Positions 38,012 through 47,671 of a stretch of 64,000 nucleotides of DNA are shown piece by piece. Below the pieces are notes generated by a model that was given only the letters and a program-made list of their open reading frames with translations, ran no database searches and was not told the DNA's origin. The position numbers and the translations under genes are program-made. Origin of the DNA: Flavobacterium turcicum (GTDB lineage Bacteria > Bacteroidota > Bacteroidia > Flavobacteriales > Flavobacteriaceae). The stretch is from assembly GCF_011365745.1 (NCBI RefSeq), contig NZ_JAAOBY010000002.1:248001-312000 (forward strand), written 5' to 3'. The first letter of the stretch is position 1. Each line of letters begins with the position of its first letter.

Positions 38012-38896
38012 TTATTTATTGTAAGCAAGTGCAAACTCTTCGGCAAAGATTTGAATTTTCAAGTTACCTTTAAATTTGTAACGATCTAAATCGAAATCTT
38101 CTCTAATTCGACCTGTATGTATGGCTTTCCCCATAGCGATGAAATTAGAAATCAAATGTTCTGGCATTTCTTTTTCACGCATTGATTGCGTGGTGTTTTC
38201 ATCGGTAAAAGTGAGCCATTTTAAATCGGGTTTATTAATAGCAAAACCTAAAATTGAAGCTACTTCGCTTGCTCTAGTATCATCGCTGAAGATGTATCTT
38301 ATTTTTTTGTCGACTGTAACTTTTTCAAGTTCGTATGCAGCAGCAACAGCTATATCGTAGGGATGCGAAAAAACTATTTTATCATCACCTCCAAAATTGG
38401 TTCCAATAAATCCAACCTTTTTAATCATATCTACAAAATTTAACAAATTATAGTAAAAATATCCTGGTCTAAGATGTGTTAACTCGATGTTTTTTATCTT
38501 ATTAAAAAAAATTTCAGCATGATGAGAACCTAAAATAAATCCTGTTCCAGTTTCTAAATGTGCACCGCAGCTGCTAAGATGGACGACTCTTTTCACGCCT
38601 GAAACTTTAATGGCTGAAGCATAGTTAGCACTAATTGATTTATAATATGCTACTTGATCTATTTGCGAAAAATCGGATGGAATCATACAATAAACGGCAT
38701 TCACACCTGTAAATGTTTTGGTTAAAAATTCAACATCGTGGAGTGAGCCTATTGCAGCTTTTGCACCTAAAGCTTCAATGGTATCTTTTTTACATGAGTC
38801 GGAACTAATTACGGTTACTTGATGACCTTTTAAACTTAATTCCATTACAAGCGGTAAACTTATATTTCCCAAAGAACCTGTTACTACTATTTTCAC
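38012..38896 (-). CDS. NmrA-like NAD(P)-binding reductase, first copy
   Basis: The 294-residue protein starts with M-K-I-V-V-T-G-S-L-G-N-I-S, the dinucleotide-binding motif of atypical SDRs (NmrA/QOR2 type), followed by G-H-Q-V-T-V-I-S-S. It has G-V-K-R-V-V-H-L-S-S but no complete Y-x-x-x-K active site, as is usual for NmrA-like proteins. A paralogue of similar length is at 58746-59633, sharing the T-G-S-L-G-N-I-S start and G-S-x-x-D stretch. It is upstream of the GAF gene by 86 bp and may lead an operon with folE and the photolyase-like gene. Substrate unknown. Confidence 0.8.
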   Translation of the reverse strand: MKIVVTGSLGNISLPLVMELSLKGHQVTVISSDSCKKDTIEALGAKAAIGSLHDVEFLTKTFTGVNAVYCMIPSDFSQIDQVAYYKSISANYASAIKVSGVKRVVHLSSCGAHLETGTGFILGSHHAEIFFNKIKNIELTHLRPGYFYYNLLNFVDMIKKVGFIGTNFGGDDKIVFSHPYDIAVAAAYELEKVTVDKKIRYIFSDDTRASEVASILGFAINKPDLKWLTFTDENTTQSMREKEMPEHLISNFIAMGKAIHTGRIREDFDLDRYKFKGNLKIQIFAEEFALAYNK

Positions 38897-39066
38897 TTAT
38901 TTTGTTTGTTTGAATTATTTATAAATTTGGTTACTCATTTTTTAAATTAGCCTCCTTCTATTTTGATTGTTTTCTATTTTTTTTATTGATTTACAAGCAA
39001 TTTTCCTGACTTGTTTCATCCTTTAATTTTTTTAGAAAATTAAGATTTTTTGTAAAGGCTTATTTA

Positions 39067-39729
39067 TTAATTTGTTTTATTCACTACTTTGTATTCACTG
39101 CAAATAGTTACTAACAAACAATTGGAACATTTAGGTTTCCTTGCCGTACAAGTATTCATACCTTGCTGAATTATCCATTCGTGCGCATGTTTTTTAAATT
39201 TTAGAGGAGTTATTCTATTAATTATTTCGGCTGTTTGTTCATTTGTTTTAGTTTTTAGGATGCCAACTCTGTTTAGAACTCGATGAACATGAGAGTCAAC
39301 TGCTATGATATTTCCACCAAAATTAAAGTTGAGCATAATACTTGCACACTTTCTACCAACGCCTTGTAAGGCTAAAAGTTTTTCTTCTGTTCTTGGAACT
39401 TTACCTGCATGTTTATCAAGTAATTGTTGGCTCATTTCCTTCAAGTGTTTCGTTTTTCGATTGTAATGTGCTACTGGCCTGATTAGTTCAATTAATTCCT
39501 CGTCTGTTAGCTTTACTATTTCTTGAGGAGTATTTGCAACTTCATACAATGCAACAGCTGCCGTGATCACACGTTTAGTATGAGTCATTGTTGATAGCAT
39601 AACAGATACTAAACTTTTAAAGTCAGTATCACTTAAACCATTAGCTTCCCAATCATTGTCATTTTCGGCAAAAATTTTGAAATCTCTGCTTAATATTTCA
39701 TAAAACTTAATAATTTTTTCATTCTCCAT
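39067..39729 (-). CDS. Endonuclease III-type DNA glycosylase (4Fe-4S HhH-GPD)
   Basis: The 220-residue protein has the Nth fold. The helix-hairpin-helix with the catalytic lysine is L-Q-G-V-G-R-K-C-A, the catalytic aspartate is in A-V-D-S-H-V-H-R-V, and the C-terminal cluster loop is C-T-A-R-K-P-K-C-S-N-C-L-L-V-T-I-C, giving C-x6-C-x2-C-x5-C. It removes oxidised pyrimidines and nicks the strand. It ends the minus-strand run that begins with the radical SAM gene at 41788; the gap from the DUF4130-type gene is 24 bp. It may be an accessory glycosylase rather than the housekeeping copy; I cannot tell which from the window. Confidence 0.88.
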   Translation of the reverse strand: MENEKIIKFYEILSRDFKIFAENDNDWEANGLSDTDFKSLVSVMLSTMTHTKRVITAAVALYEVANTPQEIVKLTDEELIELIRPVAHYNRKTKHLKEMSQQLLDKHAGKVPRTEEKLLALQGVGRKCASIMLNFNFGGNIIAVDSHVHRVLNRVGILKTKTNEQTAEIINRITPLKFKKHAHEWIIQQGMNTCTARKPKCSNCLLVTICSEYKVVNKTN

Positions 39730-39753
39730 TTTTTGTTTACTTTAGAGTTAAAC

Positions 39754-40527
39754 TTAATCTTCTGGTAATTTTTCAATTAAATGTTTCCAATATCTTTTGG
39801 GCATATGTTGTAAATGTAAACGTGTGTTCTTTCGAGATTCAATATTTACAGCACTAAAATATCTTTTCCATAATTTTTGATAAAAAATCTCGTCTTTTTC
39901 AAAAATGGTTAAATTATTTTTAGATTTTAAAAATGAGTTATTACTAAATTCTACCTCTACATTTGAAAGTAAATTTAAATCGTAAAAAATTCCATACTTT
40001 CTTTTGGCATCAAAAATTAACCACTTTTGGTCTGCATATCGGCTTTTAAAATGATGACCAATTAGAGGAAGAACATCACAGTCTGGTTCAATTATTGCAA
40101 AGAAAACCTCATCGCTTGTTTTCATAAATCTTACAAATGCTTTCATTCTGTGTGTTTCACGTTTTACAAATTTTGTGATCTTCCGAATATTCCAAACATC
40201 ACTGTTGCTAAAATCATTTTCAATGTTGGCAGTACTAGCAAAAGCGTACTTTACAAACCTTAGCATGATGGTTTCATTTTCATCAACTTCTGAAAGAAAG
40301 GCTAGATAAATTCTTTTAATTCCATCCTTTGATAATCTTTTTTTTAAACCATTTAGTACACGTTCTGATTTTTGTAAATCAGTAATGACTTTATGCTGAT
40401 TTAGAAAAAGAGAATATTTTGGTCTATTTTCTTTTTCAAAGAAAACATCATTCAAATTGTACTCATAAATGTCAAAGACAGCAGTCAACCATCCTTCATA
40501 CGTTCCATCATAAATAATCTTGTACAT
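39754..40527 (-). CDS. DUF4130/TIGR03915-type putative DNA repair protein
   Basis: The 257-residue protein starts M-Y-K-I-I-Y-D-G-T-Y-E-G-W-L-T-A-V-F-D-I and has R-V-L-N-G-L-K-K-R-L, V-W-N-I-R-K-I-T-K-F-V-K-R-E-T-H-R-M-K-A-F-V-R-F, and ends with H-M-P-K-R-Y-W-K-H-L. This pattern belongs to TIGR03915 (DUF4130), described as a putative DNA metabolism protein. It always pairs with a radical SAM protein of TIGR03916, which is the gene just upstream here, 1 bp away. No catalytic residues are established for it that I know. It may deliver or bind the DNA substrate of the radical SAM enzyme. Confidence 0.87.
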   Translation of the reverse strand: MYKIIYDGTYEGWLTAVFDIYEYNLNDVFFEKENRPKYSLFLNQHKVITDLQKSERVLNGLKKRLSKDGIKRIYLAFLSEVDENETIMLRFVKYAFASTANIENDFSNSDVWNIRKITKFVKRETHRMKAFVRFMKTSDEVFFAIIEPDCDVLPLIGHHFKSRYADQKWLIFDAKRKYGIFYDLNLLSNVEVEFSNNSFLKSKNNLTIFEKDEIFYQKLWKRYFSAVNIESRKNTRLHLQHMPKRYWKHLIEKLPED

Positions 40528-40528
40528 T

Positions 40529-41788
40529 TTAAAATAAAGAAAGTTGATTAGAGAAATTTGGTTTATACTTACTATTTTGATTTTTTAGTATTAATTGTTT
40601 TAGCTCAAAAGGTGTATAATCTTTCGTAATCGAAATAGGATTATCAAAGGTCATAAAATACTTAGCTCTACTGTAAGCAACACCAATAGTTTTAAGGTCT
40701 TCGGGTCTTATCTTTCTAAATTTTCTTGCTTCAACAATTTTTTTAGCACTAAGAAACCCAATACCTGGAATGCGTTTGATGATCTCTAAATCTGCGTAAT
40801 TAATATTGATAGGAAACTGATCAAGATTTCGTAAAGCCCAACCCAGTTTTGGATCTATATCTAAATCTAAATTTGGATTAGTACTATTGACTAATTCTTT
40901 AACATCAAAATTATAGTAGCGAAATAACCAATCAGCTTGATATAATCTGTTTTCTCTGATTATGGGAACTGGTGTGCCAATTGCTGGTAATCTTGCATCA
41001 TGGCTAATTGGTACGTAGCCTGAGTAGTAAACTCTTTTTAAGGACATTTTTTTATAAAAGCCATCAGCTGTTCCTAAAATTTCTAAATCAGTTTCATTAC
41101 TTGCTCCAATTACCATTTGAGTGCTTTGTCCTGCTGGAGCAAAAATTGGAGCTTTGAAGTTGATTTTTTTTTCTTCTTTATGTCCATCAATTTGTTCTTT
41201 AAGAAAGGTCATCGGTGTTATTACATCTTTATGATTTTTTTCTGGAGCCAGTATTTTAAGATTTTTCTCTGAAGGAATTTCTAAGTTTATGCTTAATCTA
41301 TCTGCATACATTCCTGCTTGTGTCATTAAATCACTACTTGCTCCTGGAATTGCTTTTAAATGTATATAACCATTAAAATTATGTATCGTTCTAAGTTTTT
41401 TAGCAATTCTTACAAGTCGTTCCATTGTTGCGTCTGGACTATCAAAAATACCAGAACTCAAAAACAAACCTTCAATATAATTTCTTCTATAAAAATTTAT
41501 TGTTAACTCAACAACTTCGTCAACAGTAAAAGCCGCTCTTTTAACATCATTACTTTTACGACTAACACAATAAGCACAATCAAAAATACAATAGTTAGTC
41601 AATAGAATTTTCAGGAGTGATACACATCGTCCATCTTCTGTAAAGGCATGGCAAATACCATAGCCTTTAGAATCACCAAGTACTTTATTTTTATTTTCGC
41701 GATTACTTTGACCACTTGAACATGAAACATCATACTTTGCAGCATCAGCTAAAATCTCTAGTTTCTCAAGAACTCGATCCTGTTTCAT
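40529..41788 (-). CDS. Putative DNA modification/repair radical SAM protein (TIGR03916)
   Basis: The 419-residue enzyme has the radical SAM cluster C-I-F-D-C-A-Y-C (Cys67, Cys71, Cys74, the C-x3-C-x2-C pattern) and a following G-L-F-L-S-S-G-I, as well as additional cysteines near residues 23, 46 and 55. The C-terminus carries a helix-hairpin-helix (I-K-R-I-P-G-I-G-F-L-S-A-K-K-I-V), which suggests DNA binding. The family is related to spore photoproduct lyase but its substrate has not been established to my knowledge. It is the first gene of a run with DUF4130 and endonuclease III genes, so a base-lesion or base-modification role is likely. Confidence 0.87.
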   Translation of the reverse strand: MKQDRVLEKLEILADAAKYDVSCSSGQSNRENKNKVLGDSKGYGICHAFTEDGRCVSLLKILLTNYCIFDCAYCVSRKSNDVKRAAFTVDEVVELTINFYRRNYIEGLFLSSGIFDSPDATMERLVRIAKKLRTIHNFNGYIHLKAIPGASSDLMTQAGMYADRLSINLEIPSEKNLKILAPEKNHKDVITPMTFLKEQIDGHKEEKKINFKAPIFAPAGQSTQMVIGASNETDLEILGTADGFYKKMSLKRVYYSGYVPISHDARLPAIGTPVPIIRENRLYQADWLFRYYNFDVKELVNSTNPNLDLDIDPKLGWALRNLDQFPININYADLEIIKRIPGIGFLSAKKIVEARKFRKIRPEDLKTIGVAYSRAKYFMTFDNPISITKDYTPFELKQLILKNQNSKYKPNFSNQLSLF

Positions 41789-41842
41789 AACTATTGTATC
41801 TTAAATTATTTAAAGTTTTATCTAAGTTTTTACTTTTACAGA

Positions 41843-43264
41843 TTAGTTTGCACCTCCTCCCAATGCTTTATAGAGTAAGCCTATTGCCACAAATTTTTGT
41901 TTGTGAATAATTGCTAATTCTATCTCAACTTTTAATTTATTTGATTGTGCGGAAATTACTTCTAGGTAAGTAGTCTCACTTAAACTATAAAGCTTTAAAG
42001 AATTAGTAACCAATATATTGGCTTTTTCTACTTGCTTTTGAGCTATCATTTCTTGTTCTTTAATACTTTCTAGTGTATTTAAGAGATTTGTTACTTCAAC
42101 AGTAGCAAACAGGAATGATTGTTTGAAACTAATTTCAGCTTGCAATGTTGCAACCTTTTGTTGTTCGTATTTTGTTTTTAATTTTTTACCGTTAAAAATT
42201 GGTTGTAAAATGCTTCCGGTAACTAAACCAAACAGAGAACTTGGAATATTAAACCAATTTTCTGATTTAAAGGAATTTATACCTCCTTGAGCAGTTATAT
42301 TAACCGCAGGATACATATTTATTTTGGCTAAATTTGTTTTTGCCCAATTTTTTCTTAATTCAAACTCTTTTACTTTGATATCTGGTCTGTTGCTGAGAAG
42401 CTGTGCAGGAACTCCTTCACTAAATTTTGAGAGAAAAACTATATCTTGCAGTTTTGAAATTCGGTTAATTTTTGATGGCGTTGAACCTGCCAAAAGTAAA
42501 AGTTGATTTTCTTGAATGATTATTTGATTTTTAACCAACGGAATAGATTTTAGTATTTCCAATATAAAAACCTCTTGTTGCTCGACCGCTAATGAATTTA
42601 TAGATCCAACTTCAAATTGTATTTTTAAAATTTTAAGAGTGTTTTCTGCTAACTTTAGATTTTGATTTATGATTTCTAATTGATTATCTAAGTACAATAG
42701 ATTAAAATATCCATCGGCAACAGATGAGATTAGATGAGATCTTATAATTCTGGTGGAGGCTTCACTTTTTAACAAATCTGTGATTGCCTCTTCCTTTGTG
42801 TTTTTTAGTTTTCCCCAAAAATCTGCTTCCCAAGAAATACTTATATTTGAAGAGTAATCCTCGATGTACTTTTGACCTAAAAATTGATTTAAAGTTATTC
42901 CGTTTAAACTATTATCAGATGGTCTGTTAATGGAAGCTATACCAACTGCTGAATTAACAGTTGGTAACATACTTAACTTAGATTTTTTTACCTCCAATGT
43001 TGAAGACTGAATATTTAGTAACGCGATTTTTAAATCGTTATTCTTTGTTAAAGCTTCATCAATTAAATGGACTAGAACACTATCTGTATAAAATTCTTTG
43101 TAATTTAATTTTGATAATAAAATTGAAGTGTCTTTGTCAAATTCTCTTTTTTCAACGTTAAAAGTTGACGGTATTTCTATTTCAGGTTTTGAAATTTTAT
43201 TTGATGAACAACTAATTAAAAGTACAGTAGTTGTTAGAAATAGTGATAATTTTATAAGTTTCAT
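41843..43264 (-). CDS. Outer-membrane channel lipoprotein (TolC/NodT family)
   Basis: The 473-residue protein has a lipoprotein signal ending L-L-I-S-C-S-S (Cys19). The body shows the two OEP repeats, with Y-K-E-F-Y-T-D, V-H-L-I-D-E-A-L-T-K-N-N-D-L-K and, in the second half, L-L-S-N-R-P-D-I-K-V-K-E-F-E-L, which are typical of the NodT/OprM type. It forms the trimeric exit duct of the RND pump encoded by the two genes upstream; the gap to the pump gene is 12 bp. It ends the operon. Confidence 0.93.
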   Translation of the reverse strand: MKLIKLSLFLTTTVLLISCSSNKISKPEIEIPSTFNVEKREFDKDTSILLSKLNYKEFYTDSVLVHLIDEALTKNNDLKIALLNIQSSTLEVKKSKLSMLPTVNSAVGIASINRPSDNSLNGITLNQFLGQKYIEDYSSNISISWEADFWGKLKNTKEEAITDLLKSEASTRIIRSHLISSVADGYFNLLYLDNQLEIINQNLKLAENTLKILKIQFEVGSINSLAVEQQEVFILEILKSIPLVKNQIIIQENQLLLLAGSTPSKINRISKLQDIVFLSKFSEGVPAQLLSNRPDIKVKEFELRKNWAKTNLAKINMYPAVNITAQGGINSFKSENWFNIPSSLFGLVTGSILQPIFNGKKLKTKYEQQKVATLQAEISFKQSFLFATVEVTNLLNTLESIKEQEMIAQKQVEKANILVTNSLKLYSLSETTYLEVISAQSNKLKVEIELAIIHKQKFVAIGLLYKALGGGAN

Positions 43265-43276
43265 AATTTTTTATAA

Positions 43277-46200
43277 TTAGTTAAGTTCCCAATCAGAATC
43301 AAGTGTTTTCTTTCTTTCTAGCTTTTCATGTATAAATTGAAAGACAACAAAGAGAACTGGAGTAATAAATAAACCTAAGATTGTACCAATGAGCATTCCA
43401 AAAATTGCCGCATAACCAATAGAATGATTACCTAAAGCTGATGGTCCTGAAACAAAAATTAAAGGGATTAAACCTGTTAGAAATGCTAATGAAGTCATTA
43501 ATATTGGTCTTAATCTGGCTTTTGCACCTTCGACAGCCGATGCTGTTAAACTTTTTCCTGAATGTCTTCTTTGCAGAGCGTATTCTACTATTAGAATTCC
43601 ATTTTTGGAAAGAAGTCCAATCAACATTACTAATGCAATTTGAACGTATATGTTATTGGTAATTCCTGCAAATCCGATTCCGATAAATACACCTGATAAA
43701 CCTACTGGAATAGCAAGTAAAATAGCCCACGGAAGAATATAACTTTCATATTGTGCAGAGAGTAGTAAGTATACAAACAATAGACAGAGAGAAAAGATAA
43801 TAATAGATTGATAACCCGTAGAACTTTCTTCTCTACTCAAACCTTTAAAATCATAAGTATACCCTGCTGGAAGATTTTTTTCACTAACTTCTTTAATTGC
43901 TTTTATAGCTTGACCAGTGCTATAACCTGGAGCAGGCATCACGGTTAAATTTGATGAGTTATAAAGATTAAAACGCTCTACAACCTCTGCACCAGTTGTA
44001 GAATTTAAAGTCACAATAGAACTAAGTGGAACTAGTTCATTTTTATTATTCTTGACAAAAATTCCATTAAGTGATTGAGGTGTTTTTCGTGATTCTGGAT
44101 CAGCTTGAACCAAGACTTTGTAATACTTACCAAATCTGTTAAAATCGGATGATTGAATACTACCAAAATAACCTTGCATAACACTCATTGCATCTGTTGT
44201 ATTTACACCTAAAGTTGCTGCCTTAGAGTTATCAATTACTGCTTCAAATTGCGGAAATGAAACATTAAATGTTGTAAAAGCAACAGCAACCTCTGGTCTT
44301 TGCATCAAAGCACCAATCATTCCATAGGTGATATTACCTAGTTTTTGAAGTTCGCTGTTAGTTCTGTCTTGAAGAACTAATTCCATTCCACTTGTATTAC
44401 CAAAACCATCAACTGTTGGTGTATTTATTACTAGGAAATTAGCTCTTTTGTCACTTGATAGTTGATTTTGAATGTTCCCAATAACATCGTTTATCTTGTT
44501 AACGTTTCCTCTAAGCTTACCATCTTTAAGTTTAATAAAAAATGTACCAGCGGATGAGGAAAATGAGCTACTAAAAAGGTTTAAACCATTTACAGAAATA
44601 ACATCTTTGATAGCAGGATTTTTAATTAAAATATCTTCGGTATTATTCATCACTTCATCTGTACGATATTTTGAAGCACCAGGAGGAAGATTTGCTGCTA
44701 CGATAATAAAACTTTGATCTTCATCAGGTATGAAAGATTTTGGAGTTGTGTTTGACAACCAAAAGAAAATGCCGCCAAATACTAAAATGATTAAAGCTGC
44801 TACATATTTTTTCTTCAGTAGGAATAAAGTTGTTTTAGTATATCTCAGAGTAAGTCTATTGAATGACGCATTGAATCCATAGAAAAATTTGTCTTTAAAA
44901 CTTTTTTCTTTATTAATTTCGTCATGATCTTCATGTTGTTTCAAAAATAAAGCACACAAAGCAGGACTTAGAGTCAAAGCATTTATTGCAGAAATAACAA
45001 TAGCAATAGCAAGTGTAAGAGCAAACTGCTGATAAAATAAACCTGTAGAACCATCCATAAATGCCACTGGTACAAAAACAGCAGACATTATTAAAGTAAT
45101 TGAAATGATAGCTCCTGAAATTTCATTCATTGCAGAAATAGTTGCCGAACGTGCATTCATTTTTTTATGGCTCATTTTGGCATGGACTGCTTCAACTACA
45201 ACAATAGCATCATCAACAACAATTCCAATAGCGAGTACCAATGCAAAAAGAGTTAGTATATTGATTGAAAAGCCAAATAATTTCATGAAAAAGAAAGTTC
45301 CAACTATAGAAACAGGAACTGCGATAGCAGGTATAATTGTAGATCTTAAGTCTTGTAAAAAAATGAAAACAACTATAAATACGAGTAAGAAAGCCTCGAT
45401 TAGTGTTTTTATTACTTGACTGATTGATTGATCAAGCGATTCTTTGGAAGCATAAGGAACTTTAAAATCAACACCTTTTGGAAAAGAACTCTTTAACTCT
45501 TCTAAACGTTCGTTAACAGCTAGTTGTACTTCATTTGCATTGGAACCTGACATCTGATAAATTGCCATAGTTACAGCTGGTTTTTTATTTAAATTAGAAG
45601 TAACACTGTAACTGTATGCTCCTAACTCAATTTTAGCAATATCTTTTAGATATAATATTGAGCCATCATTTTTAGCTTTTACGACGATATTTTCATATTG
45701 GGCTGGTTCAGTAAATTTTCCAGAATATCTAATTACATATTCAAAAGGCTCTTTGCTACTCTCACCCAATCTACCCGGAGCAGCTTCTAGATTTTGAGAT
45801 TGAATTGCTCTTGAAACTTCAGAAGGTGTTAACTGATAAGAAGCTAATTTGACTGGGTCTAACCAAACCCTCATAGAATAATCCTTATTTCCATAAACAA
45901 TTACATCGCCAACACCTTTAACTCTTTTTAAATCAGGCACAACGTTTATTTTTGCAAAATTTTCTAAAAATAAACCATCTAATTTTTTTTCAGATGAAGT
46001 TAGTGTAACTAAAGCAACCATTGTATTTTGTCTCTTAGAGGTTGTTACACCTGCTTGAACAACTTCTGCTGGTAACTGATTGGAAACTTGAGCAACTCTA
46101 TTTTGAACATTTATTGCAGCTTGGTCTGGATTAGTACCTAATTTAAAGGTTACTGTTACAGTTAATGTACCGTCATTACTTGAAACAGATGAAAGATAAT

Positions 46201-46426
46201 CCATATTTTCGACACCGTTAATTGCATTTTCTAATGGAGGCGCAACAGAACGTGAAATAGTTTCTGCGTTAGCTCCAGGATAGGCAGCTATTACAGTTAC
46301 AACAGGAGGTGCAATATCTGGAAATTTTGTTATCGGCAATTTAACAAGCCCAACTATTCCTAGTGTCAATAAAATTATCGAAATGACAGTTGCTAAAACT
46401 GGTCTTTTTATTATACTTTTTAACAT
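43277..46426 (-). CDS. RND multidrug efflux pump, HAE1/AcrB family
   Basis: The 1,049-residue inner-membrane protein starts with L-K-S-I-I-K-R-P-V-L-A-T-V-I-S-I. It has 12 membrane segments, the proton-relay pair in A-L-V-L-A-I-G-I-V-V-D-D-A-I-V-V-V-E, and Y-P-G-A-N-A-E-T-I-S-R-S in the porter domain, as in AcrB. It pumps hydrophobic drugs out with the adaptor and channel encoded on either side. It is separate in type from the metal pump at 21621-25949, whose segment-4 motif is D-F-G-L-I-V-D-G. Confidence 0.95.
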   Translation of the reverse strand: MLKSIIKRPVLATVISIILLTLGIVGLVKLPITKFPDIAPPVVTVIAAYPGANAETISRSVAPPLENAINGVENMDYLSSVSSNDGTLTVTVTFKLGTNPDQAAINVQNRVAQVSNQLPAEVVQAGVTTSKRQNTMVALVTLTSSEKKLDGLFLENFAKINVVPDLKRVKGVGDVIVYGNKDYSMRVWLDPVKLASYQLTPSEVSRAIQSQNLEAAPGRLGESSKEPFEYVIRYSGKFTEPAQYENIVVKAKNDGSILYLKDIAKIELGAYSYSVTSNLNKKPAVTMAIYQMSGSNANEVQLAVNERLEELKSSFPKGVDFKVPYASKESLDQSISQVIKTLIEAFLLVFIVVFIFLQDLRSTIIPAIAVPVSIVGTFFFMKLFGFSINILTLFALVLAIGIVVDDAIVVVEAVHAKMSHKKMNARSATISAMNEISGAIISITLIMSAVFVPVAFMDGSTGLFYQQFALTLAIAIVISAINALTLSPALCALFLKQHEDHDEINKEKSFKDKFFYGFNASFNRLTLRYTKTTLFLLKKKYVAALIILVFGGIFFWLSNTTPKSFIPDEDQSFIIVAANLPPGASKYRTDEVMNNTEDILIKNPAIKDVISVNGLNLFSSSFSSSAGTFFIKLKDGKLRGNVNKINDVIGNIQNQLSSDKRANFLVINTPTVDGFGNTSGMELVLQDRTNSELQKLGNITYGMIGALMQRPEVAVAFTTFNVSFPQFEAVIDNSKAATLGVNTTDAMSVMQGYFGSIQSSDFNRFGKYYKVLVQADPESRKTPQSLNGIFVKNNKNELVPLSSIVTLNSTTGAEVVERFNLYNSSNLTVMPAPGYSTGQAIKAIKEVSEKNLPAGYTYDFKGLSREESSTGYQSIIIFSLCLLFVYLLLSAQYESYILPWAILLAIPVGLSGVFIGIGFAGITNNIYVQIALVMLIGLLSKNGILIVEYALQRRHSGKSLTASAVEGAKARLRPILMTSLAFLTGLIPLIFVSGPSALGNHSIGYAAIFGMLIGTILGLFITPVLFVVFQFIHEKLERKKTLDSDWELN

Positions 46427-46451
46427 GTTTTAAGATTTGATATTAATGAGA

Positions 46452-47519
46452 TTATTTTTTTTCTTTAATCTTTGTACCAGATTGAAGTCTATCAAACCCT
46501 GTAACAATATATTTATCACCTTTTTTCAATCCTGATTTTACAATAAATGAATCAGAAGATTTTCCAATAATTTCTAACGGAACTTGATTGGCGATTCCAT
46601 TATTATCTACAACAAATACAAAAAGTTTATCTTGAATTGACATTGTTGAAGAAGCAGGAATTAGAATTGCATTTTCAATTGGTTTTGAAATAATTATTTT
46701 ACCTGTATTACCCGTTTTAAGTAAATTATTTGGATTGTGAAATTTGGCTCTTATTAAGCTTGAACCAGTAGAGCTATCAAAACTTCCTTCAAAAGCATCT
46801 ATATTTCCTTTTTTTTCATAAACTAATCCGTTGGGTAGAAGTAGTTCAACTACGATATCATTTGTTTTTTTACTCTTTTCAATATCACTAAAAATTGTGA
46901 AATATTCTTTCTCACTAATACTAAAATAGGCGTTTACAGAACTATTGTCTGATAAAGTTGTTAGTGGAGTTTGATCAGTTGCATTTACAAGACTTCCTAC
47001 TTTATTAGGAATCAAGCCTATTTGTCCTGATATAGGTGCTTTTACAGTACAAAAATTCAAATTTATTTTTGCACTTTCTAATTCGGTAGAGGCACTTTTT
47101 ACTGAGAGCTCAGCTTGTTGTACTTGAATTTCAGAAATAATTTTACTTTTAGCTAACTCTTTTTTTCTATTGAGTTCTATCTTAGCAGATGCAAGTTTAG
47201 CAGAAGCTGATTTATAAATTTCGCTGTAGGAAGAACTCTCAATAGAAAATAAAATCTGTCCTTTTGTTACGAAATCACCTTCATCAACAAATATTTTTTG
47301 AATGTAACCTGAAATTTGAGGTCTTAGCTCCACAGAATTGATACCTTCAATTTTCGCTACATACTCATTTTTGGTTGTTGCTTCTCCAGTTTTTACAAGA
47401 GCAACTGGTAATTCAATAGGTTGTTGTGTGCTTGAATTTGTGTTTGATTTTGTACAACTGTACTGAAATAAAACTAAAAACCCAATTAGTAACGTTTTTG
47501 CATTTTTTTTCTTAATCAT
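46452..47519 (-). CDS. Periplasmic adaptor of the multidrug RND pump (AcrA family)
   Basis: The 355-residue lipoprotein begins M-I-K-K-K-N-A-K-T-L-L-I-G-F and has the lipidated Cys in F-Q-Y-S-C-T-K. The lipoyl-like half motifs are L-R-P-Q-I-S-G-Y-I-Q-K-I-F-V-D-E-G-D-F and V-K-A-P-I-S-G-Q-I-G-L-I. I chose the ATG at 47519 since the more upstream one at 47549 puts ten charged residues before the signal. It precedes the pump gene by 25 bp. It carries substrates between the pump and the outer channel. Confidence 0.92.
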   Translation of the reverse strand: MIKKKNAKTLLIGFLVLFQYSCTKSNTNSSTQQPIELPVALVKTGEATTKNEYVAKIEGINSVELRPQISGYIQKIFVDEGDFVTKGQILFSIESSSYSEIYKSASAKLASAKIELNRKKELAKSKIISEIQVQQAELSVKSASTELESAKINLNFCTVKAPISGQIGLIPNKVGSLVNATDQTPLTTLSDNSSVNAYFSISEKEYFTIFSDIEKSKKTNDIVVELLLPNGLVYEKKGNIDAFEGSFDSSTGSSLIRAKFHNPNNLLKTGNTGKIIISKPIENAILIPASSTMSIQDKLFVFVVDNNGIANQVPLEIIGKSSDSFIVKSGLKKGDKYIVTGFDRLQSGTKIKEKK

Positions 47520-47671
47520 TTTTTTGTTTATAAGAGTTATCGAATGCAAAGTTCGATTTATCGTATAAACATTTATGAATTCATTTTACGCCAATACATG
47601 TCCATTTTTCTCTTTTTAGAAAAAAATGAATAGTATAATTTCTTAAAAAAATGTCCAAATGTCGTATTTGA

